From Thiomicrorhabdus sp965602805 (GTDB lineage: Bacteria > Pseudomonadota > Gammaproteobacteria > Thiomicrospirales > Thiomicrospiraceae), in the NCBI GenBank assembly GCA_965602805.1, contig CBFCZK010000002.1, positions 1 through 64,000 on the forward strand: a DNA stretch of 64,000 bases, written 5' to 3'. The position numbers and the translations under genes were made by a program. Numbering within the stretch: the first letter of the stretch is position 1; each line of letters opens with the position of its first letter. This document shows, in pieces, positions 17,674-26,889 of the stretch. The notes under the pieces were generated by a model, which saw only the letters and a program-made list of their open reading frames with translations, had not been told where the DNA came from and did no database searches.

Positions 17674-18735
17674 TTAATTGAACCAAGGACCGAAGTCGAA
17701 GTATTTCATTGCGCCAACAACAAATACCCAAAGAATCGTCAGTGGTATCAGTACCTTCCAACCCAAACGCATTAATTGATCATAACGGTATCTTGGGAAA
17801 GTCGCTCGTAACCAAAGGAATACGAATAATAAGAAAGAAACCTTAAATGCTAACCAACCTAACTGAGGAACCCAAGCGAAAGCGGCTTCTAAGTATGGAA
17901 TGCCTTCGAATGGTGATAACCACCCTCCTAAGAACATAATTGAGGTCATGAATGAGATCAGAATCATCATGGCGTATTCCGCCAACATGAAAACACCGAA
18001 GGTCATACCTGAGTAATCAACGTGGAAACCTGCAACAATCTCCGCTTCCCCTTCAATGACATCAAAAGGTGTACGGTTGGTTTCAGCTAAACCAGAGATG
18101 AAATAGACAAAAAACATAGGCAGTAAAGGCAATAAATACCAATTAAGCATACCACCCTGCTGACCGTTGACGATTTCCGTAAGGTTCATACTTCCAGCAA
18201 TCATTAATACCGTAACAAGCGCAAAACCCATTGCAATCTCGTAAGAGATCTTCTGTGCCGCACCACGCATAGCACCTAAAAAAGCGTACTTAGAGTTAGA
18301 AGCCCAACCCGCGATAATGACACCGTAAACCAATATCGATGAAACCGCTAAGATATACAGAACACCTGCATTGATATCAGAGACCACTACGCCATCAGAA
18401 AATGGAATAACCGCCCATGCAGCTACCGCAGGGGCGATGGCTAAAACAGGGGCAATGATAAATAGAAACTTGTTGGCCTGATCCGGAAAGATAACCTCTT
18501 TGGTCATTAATTTAAGCGCATCCGCAATCGGTTGCAGTAAACCAAGATAACCAACGCGGTTAGGTCCCATACGAACCTGCATAAAACCAATGACTTTACG
18601 CTCAGCATACGTTAACCAGGCAACGACCAACATAATTGGAAGTATCACGGCCACGGCTTGTATGACTAAAGTAATTAGAATCGCTAACCATTCAAATAGA
18701 AAAGTTGATAAAAAAGCTTGGAGAGTCTCAAACAT
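17674..18735 (-). CDS. nuoH: NADH-quinone oxidoreductase subunit H
   Basis: 353 residues. It is the membrane subunit that joins the two arms and forms much of the quinone chamber, with about eight helices. Conserved parts include YAERKVIGFMQVRMGPNRVG near 45, the acidic NRTPFDVIEGEAEIVAG loop near 219, and LFLWLRATFPRYRYDQLM near 305. Its start overlaps the nuoG stop by a single base. Confidence 0.97.
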   Translation of the reverse strand: MFETLQAFLSTFLFEWLAILITLVIQAVAVILPIMLVVAWLTYAERKVIGFMQVRMGPNRVGYLGLLQPIADALKLMTKEVIFPDQANKFLFIIAPVLAIAPAVAAWAVIPFSDGVVVSDINAGVLYILAVSSILVYGVIIAGWASNSKYAFLGAMRGAAQKISYEIAMGFALVTVLMIAGSMNLTEIVNGQQGGMLNWYLLPLLPMFFVYFISGLAETNRTPFDVIEGEAEIVAGFHVDYSGMTFGVFMLAEYAMMILISFMTSIMFLGGWLSPFEGIPYLEAAFAWVPQLGWLAFKVSFLLFVFLWLRATFPRYRYDQLMRLGWKVLIPLTILWVFVVGAMKYFDFGPWFN

Positions 18736-20852
18736 CAGTATTTTCCTCTTCCCATAGTGGCTGAATCAGCGTCTGGAGTAGCTTGTAAAGAAGGCGATCT
18801 TCTAACTAAGCCATCCATTTGATAAGGTGACACGATCTGTACTTTTGAATCGTTGTTAGCAGACGGTAATTTACAACTTACAGCAGAGAAATCTATCTTA
18901 TCAGCCGTATAGTCTAAAACCTCACGTAACACTTCATTACTATGAGTGTAATCAAATCCAGCTATATCAAACATGTTTCCTAAAACACGCAGTACCTTCC
19001 AGGCGGCTTTCGCATCCCCTTTTGGCTCTACTGACATTTTGAATGATTGCTTACGACCGTTAGCATTGACAAATGTTCCAGCGGTTTCAGCGAAGGTTGC
19101 AATTGGCAGCATTACATCAGCATATTCACGCTGTTGTTCGCTGTCGAATGCCGTTAAATTCACAACAAATTCAGCACTCTTCATAGCGTTAAGCGCAGTT
19201 TCTGCATCCGTAAAGTCTGCTTCAACTTCAACATTCATATTAATAAATGCTTTTAGGCCACCATTAATCATTTGAGTACTATTCTTACCCGATTTAGGTA
19301 AGAAGTTAACCAAGTGAGAACCGACTTCATTTGCTGCTAACGGTAGAATATTAAGAACCGTTGAACTGTTCTCGGCAATGATGCTGGCCAATTTTTGTAG
19401 GACACAGTAGTCAGCATGCATTTGGCTATTCTGACCTAACATAATGCTGGATTTGTTAGCATTTACTAAGTTTTGTGCAATCGAAATGTGTTCATCTGTA
19501 GGTTGGATTGAATCCAACCAGGCCTGGTCACTTTTTCCAGCAATATCAAGTACCGCTTTAGCGATACCAGCAAGGTTGAAGACCATGCCTGATTCAATAT
19601 TAGGTTGAGTCGTCTTATAGTTAAAGTCGAAGTCTACTGGGTTGACCACTGCAACTGTAGCGCCATCTAAAAAGGCCTTACGAATACGGTGGTTAAGAAT
19701 TGGTAGTTCTTTTCTTAAATAAGACCCGACAATCAATACAGAGTCTAGGGTATCAACGTCAGCGATATCATGCGCTAGACTTGGCATATTAAAGCCCGCT
19801 GTATCCATTGAGAAATCAACTTGACGATGACGGAAATCGATATTCTCAACACCAACACCACGTGCAAATTTTTGCAGTAAATGTAATTCTTCTAGAGTTG
19901 AATTCGCAGAAGCCAATACACCAACATCATAACTATTGACTAATACCTTTTGTAAACCAGCAACTGTAACTTCAAGCGCGGTTTCCCAATCAACTACATT
20001 CCAAGAACCATTCTGCTTAATCATTGGTTGAGTTAAGCGGCTAGATGAATTAATACCTTCGTATGAAAAACGATCTCTATCGGATAACCAAACTTCATTA
20101 ATTGCTTCATTTTCACGAGGAACAACACGTTTTACTTCATTGTTTTTTGAGTGAACCGTAATGTGAGACCCCATACTGTCGTGCGCAGAAATAGACTTAT
20201 GAGCTTTAAGCTCCCAAGCACGCGCGGTATATCTGTAGGGTTTAGAGGTTAAAGCACCTACTGGGCACAAATCAATCATGTTACCGGACATTTCTGAAGT
20301 GATAGACTTCTCGATGTAAGTACCTATCTCCATCCACTCACTACGACCTGTCGCACCTAATTCCATCATTCCAGCCACTTCTTGGCCGAAACGCACGCAA
20401 CGTGTACAGTGAATACAACGCGTCATGTCGGTTTTAATTAAGGAACCAGCGTCGCGATCACCGACAACACGTTTTGCTTCTGTATAACGGGAGACATCAT
20501 CCCCATAATCCATGGCAACGTCTTGTAATTCACACTCTCCACCTTGGTCACAAATAGGACAATCAAGAGGATGGTTAATTAACAAAAACTCCATAACCGA
20601 TTTCTGGGCTGCAATGGCTTTAGCTGACTTAGTATGTACCTTCATACCATCCGTAACAGGCGTGGCACAGGCTGGCAATGCTTTCCAAGCACCTTCAACT
20701 TCAACAAGACACATGCGGCAATTTGCTGCAATCGATAGTTTCTTGTGGTAACAAAAACGGGGAATCTGAATCTGAGCATCATCAGCAACATCAATGAGCA
20801 TGTCGCCTTCTTGAGCTTCGACCACTTGTCCGTTTATCTCAATTTTTACCAT
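18735..20852 (-). CDS. nuoG: NADH-quinone oxidoreductase subunit G
   Basis: 705 residues, in the range of the shorter NuoG type. The N-terminal [2Fe-2S] ferredoxin domain has the motif FCYHKKLSIAANCRMCLVE, followed by CPICDQGGEC and the His-Cys region DMTRCIHCTRCVRF for the [4Fe-4S] clusters. After that comes a molybdopterin-oxidoreductase-like fold that has lost its cofactor role in complex I. The palindrome CCAGGCCTGG lies in the coding sequence at 19518-19527. It is preceded by nuoF with a 75-bp gap. Confidence 0.96.
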   Translation of the reverse strand: MVKIEINGQVVEAQEGDMLIDVADDAQIQIPRFCYHKKLSIAANCRMCLVEVEGAWKALPACATPVTDGMKVHTKSAKAIAAQKSVMEFLLINHPLDCPICDQGGECELQDVAMDYGDDVSRYTEAKRVVGDRDAGSLIKTDMTRCIHCTRCVRFGQEVAGMMELGATGRSEWMEIGTYIEKSITSEMSGNMIDLCPVGALTSKPYRYTARAWELKAHKSISAHDSMGSHITVHSKNNEVKRVVPRENEAINEVWLSDRDRFSYEGINSSSRLTQPMIKQNGSWNVVDWETALEVTVAGLQKVLVNSYDVGVLASANSTLEELHLLQKFARGVGVENIDFRHRQVDFSMDTAGFNMPSLAHDIADVDTLDSVLIVGSYLRKELPILNHRIRKAFLDGATVAVVNPVDFDFNYKTTQPNIESGMVFNLAGIAKAVLDIAGKSDQAWLDSIQPTDEHISIAQNLVNANKSSIMLGQNSQMHADYCVLQKLASIIAENSSTVLNILPLAANEVGSHLVNFLPKSGKNSTQMINGGLKAFINMNVEVEADFTDAETALNAMKSAEFVVNLTAFDSEQQREYADVMLPIATFAETAGTFVNANGRKQSFKMSVEPKGDAKAAWKVLRVLGNMFDIAGFDYTHSNEVLREVLDYTADKIDFSAVSCKLPSANNDSKVQIVSPYQMDGLVRRSPSLQATPDADSATMGRGKY

Positions 20853-20927
20853 AATTCTTTAACCTAAGTTTTTTCTGATGGAACCTAATGTTTCTGACCT
20901 ATCCAGATAACTGGATAATGTAAATCA

Positions 20928-22208
20928 TTAGCTACGATCGTAAATACTGCATCCATGTTCAATATAGTGAACAAATTCATCTTCAAAGTGTTCAAGCGCA
21001 CTGGTTAAACCAATGGTAGCCGCATCCCCTAAACCACAGATAACATTACCCATGATTTTTCCGGAAACATCTTTTAGTGCCTGAATATCTTCTGGCTTGC
21101 CCTTACCTTCAACAATACGCGTTAAAACACGGTATAACCAACCAGTTCCTTCACGACAAGGTGTGCATTGTCCACAAGACTCATCCCAATAAAAGTGACT
21201 TAGATTCTGCATGACTTTTACGATGTCTGTTTGATCATCCATAATAATCACCGAACCTGCGCCTAAAAATGAACCTGCTTTCGCGATGGAATCATAATCC
21301 ATGTTCATTTCAAGTGCTTTTTCAGCAGGTAAAATGGCAGTGGATGCACCGCCTGGAATGACCGCCTTGAGTTGACGTCCTTTCCAAATACCGCCCGAAA
21401 GCTCTAATAAATCTTTAAACGGTGTCCCCATACGAACTTCAAAGTTACCTGGATTATTAACATGTCCAGAAATTGAGTAACATTTGGTACCACCGGCGTT
21501 ATGTACACCTAAATCATTAAACCAATCACCACCTTTCGCTAAAATCATAGGAATAGACGCTAAGGTTTCAGTATTGTTGATGGTGGTCGGCTTGCCGTAC
21601 AAACCGTAACTAGCAGGGAAAGGCGGTTTAAAGCGTGGCTGACCTTTCTTACCTTCGATAGACTCGATTAGGGCTGTCTCTTCACCACAAATATATGCTC
21701 CAGCACCCAAATGTGTAAATAGATCGAAATCAAAACCAGAACCTAATAAATCCTTACCTAGTAATCCAGCTTCACGAGCCTGATTAATCGCATTGTTAAA
21801 ACGCTGATAAGGCTCCCAGAATTCACCACGAATATAGTTATAACCTGCAGAAGCACCAATAACATAAGCGGCAATCGCCATGCCTTCTACCAATGCGTGA
21901 GGGTTATAACGAAGAATATCTCTATCTTTGAACGTTCCAGGTTCACCTTCATCAGAGTTACAAACGATGTATTTCTGACCGGGTGCGAAACGGTTCATAA
22001 AACTCCATTTCAAGCCTGTCGGGAAACCGGCTCCGCCACGACCACGAATATTAGAAGTCTTAACTTCTTCAATAATGTCTGCAGGCTCTAATTCGCCCGC
22101 TAAGACTTTTTTCCAGACTTCATAACCACCATTGGCAACATAGGTCTCTATGTCCCAAGAATTCTCTAGGTGATTTAAGCGGAAACAGTTTTCGTTTTGT
22201 TCAACCAT
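20928..22208 (-). CDS. nuoF: NADH-quinone oxidoreductase subunit F
   Basis: 426 residues. It is the NADH- and FMN-binding subunit where electrons enter complex I. The glycine-rich nucleotide stretch RGRGGAGFPTGLKW is near 54, the FMN-region YICGEETALIESIEG near 173, and the N3 cluster motif SCGQCTPCREGTGW near 345, with the fourth cysteine in GNVICGLGD. The ATG directly follows the nuoE stop codon. Confidence 0.97.
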   Translation of the reverse strand: MVEQNENCFRLNHLENSWDIETYVANGGYEVWKKVLAGELEPADIIEEVKTSNIRGRGGAGFPTGLKWSFMNRFAPGQKYIVCNSDEGEPGTFKDRDILRYNPHALVEGMAIAAYVIGASAGYNYIRGEFWEPYQRFNNAINQAREAGLLGKDLLGSGFDFDLFTHLGAGAYICGEETALIESIEGKKGQPRFKPPFPASYGLYGKPTTINNTETLASIPMILAKGGDWFNDLGVHNAGGTKCYSISGHVNNPGNFEVRMGTPFKDLLELSGGIWKGRQLKAVIPGGASTAILPAEKALEMNMDYDSIAKAGSFLGAGSVIIMDDQTDIVKVMQNLSHFYWDESCGQCTPCREGTGWLYRVLTRIVEGKGKPEDIQALKDVSGKIMGNVICGLGDAATIGLTSALEHFEDEFVHYIEHGCSIYDRS

Positions 22209-22715
22209 TTATTTCTCCCACTCAGCTAGAAGTAAATCAATCGATTGATTGGTTAAATTTTCGTGATAATCTTTACCGACTTGCATCATCGGTGCACCAC
22301 CGCAAGCCCCTAAACATTCAACTTTTTTGATTGTAAAACGCCCGTCTGCAGTCGTTTCACCTGGCTTAATGCCAAGCTTTTGTTCTAAATAATCAAAGAT
22401 GTCTTGGTTGCCGCGCAACATACAAGAAATACTATTACAGACACAAAGCTTGATATCGCCAACCGGCGCATGCTCATAGTTACCGTAGAAAGTCGCTACT
22501 TCGTAGACTTCCATTGGCGTAATTTCAAGATATTCGGCTATTTGATCCATTAAGTCATTGGTTAAATAACCCTTATGACACTCTTGGACAATGCGTAATG
22601 CAGGCATTACCGCTGATTTCTTTTGATCTTCTGGATAATTTGAAATCCATTTATCAATACGTTTTTTAACATCACCTTGGATGAAATTTGCTGGGCTAGT
22701 CGTTGTAGAATTCAT
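22209..22715 (-). CDS. nuoE: NADH-quinone oxidoreductase subunit E
   Basis: 168 residues. It is a thioredoxin-like [2Fe-2S] subunit (cluster N1a) that partners NuoF. The ligands are visible as CVCNSISC... and CLGACGGAPMMQ, near 90 and 133. Its start overlaps the nuoD stop by 4 bp. Confidence 0.97.
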   Translation of the reverse strand: MNSTTTSPANFIQGDVKKRIDKWISNYPEDQKKSAVMPALRIVQECHKGYLTNDLMDQIAEYLEITPMEVYEVATFYGNYEHAPVGDIKLCVCNSISCMLRGNQDIFDYLEQKLGIKPGETTADGRFTIKKVECLGACGGAPMMQVGKDYHENLTNQSIDLLLAEWEK

Positions 22716-23965
22716 CGATCCACCTCTCCAAATACAATATCTTGTGTACCAATAATGGAAACTACATCGGCAATCATGTGGCCTTTCACCATCTCATCAA
22801 GGGATGCTAAATGGGCAAAACCTGGTGCACGAACCTTCATTCTGTAGGGTTTGTTTGCTCCATCAGAAACCATATAGATACCAAACTCACCTTTGGGATG
22901 TTCCACTGCGGCATAAACTTCACTTTCAGGGACTGTGTAGCCTTCTGTATAAAGCTTAAAGTGGTGAATCAAGGCTTCCATGTTCGACTTAGCATCTTCA
23001 CGGGACGGTGGAGCTACTTTATTGTCGTCTGATATAACTGAGCCAGGATTAACTTTTAGCCAATCAACACACTGTTTGATAATTTTATTAGACTCACGCA
23101 TTTCTGCTACACGTACTAAGTAACGATCGTAACAATCACCAGTGACACCCACTGGAATATCAAATTCAAGCTTGTCATAAACTTCGTAAGGTTGTTTCTT
23201 ACGTAAATCCCACTCAATACCAGAACCACGAAGCATCGGTCCAGTAAAGCCAAGCTGTAATGCGCGCTCTGGTGAAACGATACCGATATCAACGGTACGT
23301 TGCTTCCAGATACGGTTATCGGTTAACAGAGTTTCATACTCATCAATATAACCAGGGAAACGCTCTGTAAATGCATCAATGAAGTCTAGTAAAGAACCTT
23401 CACGAGTTTCATTCAACTCATCTAGTTTCTTACCAGAGTTCCACTTTGACTTTTCATACTTCGCCATAGTATCAGGCAGGTCACGATAGACACCACCTGG
23501 ACGGTAATAAGTGGCGTGCATACGCGCACCAGAAACCGCTTCATAGCAATCCATTAGGTCTTCACGTTCACGGAAAGCATATAGAAACACGGTCATAGCA
23601 CCGATATCGAGTGCATGAGCACCTAGCCACATCAAGTGGTTAAGCACACGGGTAATTTCATCAAACATGACTCGAATATATTGAGCTCGCTCAGGTACTT
23701 CTAGCGCAAGCATTTTTTCGATCGCCATCACGTAAGCATGTTCATTAGACATCATTGAAACGTAATCTAAACGATCCATGTAACCAATAGACTGGTTGTA
23801 AGGCTTATATTCAACAAGCTTTTCTGTTCCACGGTGCAACAGACCGATATGAGGATCAGAACGAACAATGGTTTCACCATCCAACTCCAGTACCAGACGT
23901 AGCACACCATGCGCGGATGGATGCTGTGGACCAAAGTTGAGGGTATAGTTACGAATTTCAGGCAT
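22712..23965 (-). CDS. nuoD: NADH-quinone oxidoreductase subunit D
   Basis: 417 residues, the 49-kDa-type subunit that forms the quinone-binding pocket with NuoB. It opens with the hallmark NFGPQHPSAHGVLRLVLELDGE and shows the HIGLLHRGTEKL and YMDRLDYVSMMSNEHAY motifs, whose histidine and tyrosine line the quinone site. NuoC and NuoD are separate here, unlike the E. coli fusion. Confidence 0.97.
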   Translation of the reverse strand: MPEIRNYTLNFGPQHPSAHGVLRLVLELDGETIVRSDPHIGLLHRGTEKLVEYKPYNQSIGYMDRLDYVSMMSNEHAYVMAIEKMLALEVPERAQYIRVMFDEITRVLNHLMWLGAHALDIGAMTVFLYAFREREDLMDCYEAVSGARMHATYYRPGGVYRDLPDTMAKYEKSKWNSGKKLDELNETREGSLLDFIDAFTERFPGYIDEYETLLTDNRIWKQRTVDIGIVSPERALQLGFTGPMLRGSGIEWDLRKKQPYEVYDKLEFDIPVGVTGDCYDRYLVRVAEMRESNKIIKQCVDWLKVNPGSVISDDNKVAPPSREDAKSNMEALIHHFKLYTEGYTVPESEVYAAVEHPKGEFGIYMVSDGANKPYRMKVRAPGFAHLASLDEMVKGHMIADVVSIIGTQDIVFGEVDR

Positions 23966-23995
23966 TACTTATTCCTAATTACACTTTAAAGGTGA

Positions 23996-24649
23996 TTATT
24001 TACGAATCACTCGTGGCACATTGATTCTATTTTCAATGGTGACAGGTTCATAAATAACACGTTTCTTTTCTGCGTCATAACGCACTTCTACATGTCCAGT
24101 AAGCGGAAAGTCTTTTCTTAATGGATGACCAATAAAACCATAATCCGTCAATAGTCGACGTAAATCAGGATGGTTTTTGAACAGGATACCAAATAGATCA
24201 AAGGCTTCTCGTTCAAACCAATTAGCACAATTCCAAACTTCAATGACACTATCAACAATCGGCATCTGAGTTGTTGCTGGAAAGACTTTCACTCGAATTC
24301 TTAAGTTATGCTGTATAGACAATAAATGGTAAACAACGGCGAAACGGCGAGGCACATCCAAAGTTTCATCATCGTTATCTTCAGCAAAATCAAAAACACC
24401 ACGACTGAAACCGCTATTCACGGCTGTCATGGTTTCCCAATTAGCTTGACCGTAATCTAAGTAATCTACTCCACATAGATCCATTAACTGTTCAAAGCCA
24501 AGATCTTCTTTAAGCATCTTGAAGGCAGCCAATGCTTTTTCTGGTGACAATTCAATGGTGAGTTCATCTAAGGCAACCGAAGATGACATCACATCATCAC
24601 CTAAAACTTGATTAACTTTATTTTGTAAATCTAATACTGACTGTTTCAT
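23996..24649 (-). CDS. nuoC: NADH-quinone oxidoreductase subunit C
   Basis: 217 residues, the 30-kDa-type subunit that scaffolds NuoD. The signature ERE.FDLFGI region is present as WFEREAFDLFGILFKNHPDL near 158, then GFIGHPLRKDFPLTGHVEVR. It sits 30 bp upstream of nuoD and 46 bp downstream of nuoB. Confidence 0.96.
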   Translation of the reverse strand: MKQSVLDLQNKVNQVLGDDVMSSSVALDELTIELSPEKALAAFKMLKEDLGFEQLMDLCGVDYLDYGQANWETMTAVNSGFSRGVFDFAEDNDDETLDVPRRFAVVYHLLSIQHNLRIRVKVFPATTQMPIVDSVIEVWNCANWFEREAFDLFGILFKNHPDLRRLLTDYGFIGHPLRKDFPLTGHVEVRYDAEKKRVIYEPVTIENRINVPRVIRK

Positions 24650-24695
24650 AGTAAAACTACTTTATCGCCTATTTCGCCAATGAAGAACCAAAGCT

Positions 24696-25172
24696 CTATC
24701 TTGCAATGGTATTGGTGCGTTTGATTTTATTCTGTAACTGAATAATGCCGTATAACAGCGCTTCTGCCGTTGGAGGACAGCCCGGGACATAAACATCAAC
24801 CGGAACAATGCGATCACACCCACGAACTACAGAATAGGAATAATGGTAATAACCACCGCCATTGGCGCAAGAACCCATTGAAATAACCCAACGAGGTTCA
24901 GCCATCTGATCATAGACTTTGCGTAATGCAGGCGCCATCTTATTCACGAGTGTGCCGGCAACAACCATTACGTCAGACTGACGAGGACTTGGGCGGAAGA
25001 TAATACCGAATCTATCCAAATCATATCGAGAAGCACCTGCATGCATCATCTCAACCGCACAACAAGCCAAACCAAACGTCATCGGCCACAATGATCCTGT
25101 TCTCGCCCAGTTAATCAGCTTGTCAGCAGAAGTGGTGACAATACCTTCTTTTAAAACGCCTTCTACTCCCAT
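24696..25172 (-). CDS. nuoB: NADH-quinone oxidoreductase subunit B
   Basis: 158 residues. It holds cluster N2, the last [4Fe-4S] centre before quinone. The tandem-cysteine motif GLACCAVEMM is near 36, with the other ligands in GSCANGGGYYHYSYSVVRGC and YVPGCPP. Its start overlaps the nuoA stop by 10 bp. Confidence 0.97.
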   Translation of the reverse strand: MGVEGVLKEGIVTTSADKLINWARTGSLWPMTFGLACCAVEMMHAGASRYDLDRFGIIFRPSPRQSDVMVVAGTLVNKMAPALRKVYDQMAEPRWVISMGSCANGGGYYHYSYSVVRGCDRIVPVDVYVPGCPPTAEALLYGIIQLQNKIKRTNTIAR

Positions 25173-25519
25173 TCAAGCGCTCCTTTTCTCCACTCGTAAA
25201 TAAATCCAACCACCAACAGAGATAAGAAAACCCCCATTGCTAGCAAACCAAAGGTACCCACTTCTTCAAGCGCGATTGCCCAAGGAAATAAAAATGCGAT
25301 TTCTAAATCAAAAATAATGAACAGAATGGCGACAAGATAAAAACGTACATCAAACTTCATACGTGAATCTTCAAAAGCTTCAAATCCACACTCATATGGT
25401 GAGTTTTTCTCTGAATCTGGCTTTTGTGGCCCAAGTAAATATCCAATTAGGATAGGCCCTGCACCAAACATAATCCCTAGCACGATAAAAACTAGGACTG
25501 GAAGATAGTTTTCTAGCAT
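25163..25519 (-). CDS. nuoA: NADH-quinone oxidoreductase subunit A
   Basis: 118 residues with three membrane helices. The loop between helices 1 and 2 carries the conserved YECGFEAFEDSR whose cysteine sits near the quinone pocket, and helix 2 has IIFDLEIAFLFPWA. It is the first gene of the nuo operon. The operon promoter should lie in the short gap between here and tRNA-Leu, or transcription may read through from secG; I cannot pick out a clear hexamer pair. Confidence 0.96.
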   Translation of the reverse strand: MLENYLPVLVFIVLGIMFGAGPILIGYLLGPQKPDSEKNSPYECGFEAFEDSRMKFDVRFYLVAILFIIFDLEIAFLFPWAIALEEVGTFGLLAMGVFLSLLVVGFIYEWRKGALEWE

Positions 25520-25606
25520 TGCTACACACCTCGTCTAGCTTTAAATTAACTACTGCACCTTTGCAATAGAGATCGATCCACTGCATCCTAGCAATAGATC
25601 TGAATA

Positions 25607-25691
25607 TGGTGCCGATGGCCGGACTCGAACCGGCACAGCTTGCGCCACTACCCCCTCAAGGTAGCGTGTCTACCAATTTCACCACATCGGC
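25607..25691 (-). tRNA. tRNA-Leu (GAG)
   Basis: 85 nt on the minus strand with encoded CCA. The acceptor stem GCCGATG/CATCGGC is perfect, the anticodon loop is TTGAGGG (anticodon GAG), and a long variable arm marks it as a class II tRNA. It lies between secG and nuoA, a common place for a leucine tRNA in gammaproteobacteria, where it is often co-transcribed with secG. Confidence 0.95.
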
Positions 25692-25742
25692 AAATTGATT
25701 GAATTCAATTTAAAAATTGAATTCAAATATTAACTTGTTACT

Positions 25743-26063
25743 TTAGTTTGGAACTACTGGCGCATCACTAGGTTCAACAACTGCTTCTGCAGCGGCTTCT
25801 TTAGCAATACTTTGGTAACCTTTTGCTTTTTGGCTACCGATATAAGCCAACGACAAACTTGTTATAAAGAAAACCGTTGCTACAACAGCAGTCATTCTTG
25901 ACAAAAACGTCCCTGAACCGCTACTACCAAACACGGACTGCGAAGAAGAACCACCGCCACCAAAGTTAGCACCTGCATCCGCACCCTTACCATGTTGAAT
26001 AAGAACCAACACAATAAGAAGGAAAGCAATTATCAAATGAATCGTTAGAACTATTTCAAACAT
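25743..26063 (-). CDS. secG: Preprotein translocase subunit SecG
   Basis: 106 residues. Two membrane helices (about 2-22 and 54-74) are separated by the glycine- and serine-rich loop GADAGANFGGGGSSSQSVFG, which is typical of SecG. It stimulates SecYEG-mediated export. Its ATG overlaps the tpiA stop (TAATG), so the two are translationally coupled, and tRNA-Leu follows. Confidence 0.95.
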   Translation of the reverse strand: MFEIVLTIHLIIAFLLIVLVLIQHGKGADAGANFGGGGSSSQSVFGSSGSGTFLSRMTAVVATVFFITSLSLAYIGSQKAKGYQSIAKEAAAEAVVEPSDAPVVPN

Positions 26064-26821
26064 TACACACCTGCCGCTTTACAAATTGCCATAAAATCAT
26101 TTGCATCTAAAGATGCTCCACCAATTAAGCCACCATCAATATCAGGCTGACCAAAAAGTTCTTCTGCATTATTAGGTTTAACACTGCCGCCGTACTGAAT
26201 GATAACTTTCTCAGCAACTGTTGAATCTAAAGCAGCCAATTCAGAACGGATGAATGCGTGAACTTCCTGAGCTTGCTCAGGAGAAGCTGTTACACCCGTA
26301 CCAATCGCCCAGATAGGCTCATAGGCAATCACTACGTTTTCAAACGCAGCAACACCTACAACATCAAGTACCGCTGTCAGCTGTGTTGCGATAACCGACT
26401 CCATTACACCTGACTGGCGCTCTTGGAGCGTTTCGCCTACACATAAAATAGGCGTAACACCTGCTTTCATTGCAACCTTAACTTTCTCTGCAACTTGCGC
26501 ATCTGTTTCACCATAAATAGTACGGCGTTCAGAGTGGCCTAAAATCACATACTGACAACCAAGATCTTTAAGCATTTCAACAGAGGTTTCACCTGTAAAA
26601 GCACCTTGATTAGGTTCTTCAGCGATATTTTGTCCACCGATAGAGATATTCGCAGCCACCAAACAACGGCTTGTGTAATCTATATAAATCGCTGGCGGGC
26701 AAATTGCAATATCAACACCACTAACTTCGCTTGATTTCGTATTTAGTCCTGTGACTAAACTTAAAATAGAAGCCTTTGAACCGTGCATTTTCCAGTTCCC
26801 TGCTACAAATGGTTTTCTCAC
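26063..26821 (-). CDS. tpiA: Triosephosphate isomerase
   Basis: 252 residues, standard TIM-barrel length. It interconverts dihydroxyacetone phosphate and glyceraldehyde 3-phosphate. The substrate-binding lysine is in GNWKMHGS near 11, the catalytic histidine in ILGHSERR near 95, and the catalytic glutamate with the mobile loop in AYEPIWAIGTG near 167. Gene order glmM-tpiA-secG is common in gammaproteobacteria. Confidence 0.97.
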   Translation of the reverse strand: MRKPFVAGNWKMHGSKASILSLVTGLNTKSSEVSGVDIAICPPAIYIDYTSRCLVAANISIGGQNIAEEPNQGAFTGETSVEMLKDLGCQYVILGHSERRTIYGETDAQVAEKVKVAMKAGVTPILCVGETLQERQSGVMESVIATQLTAVLDVVGVAAFENVVIAYEPIWAIGTGVTASPEQAQEVHAFIRSELAALDSTVAEKVIIQYGGSVKPNNAEELFGQPDIDGGLIGGASLDANDFMAICKAAGV

Positions 26822-26889
26822 CTGATATTCTCCGACACAAAAGTTTCACAATATTAGCGTTTTCTTTAATTAAAAACAATATTGAAATT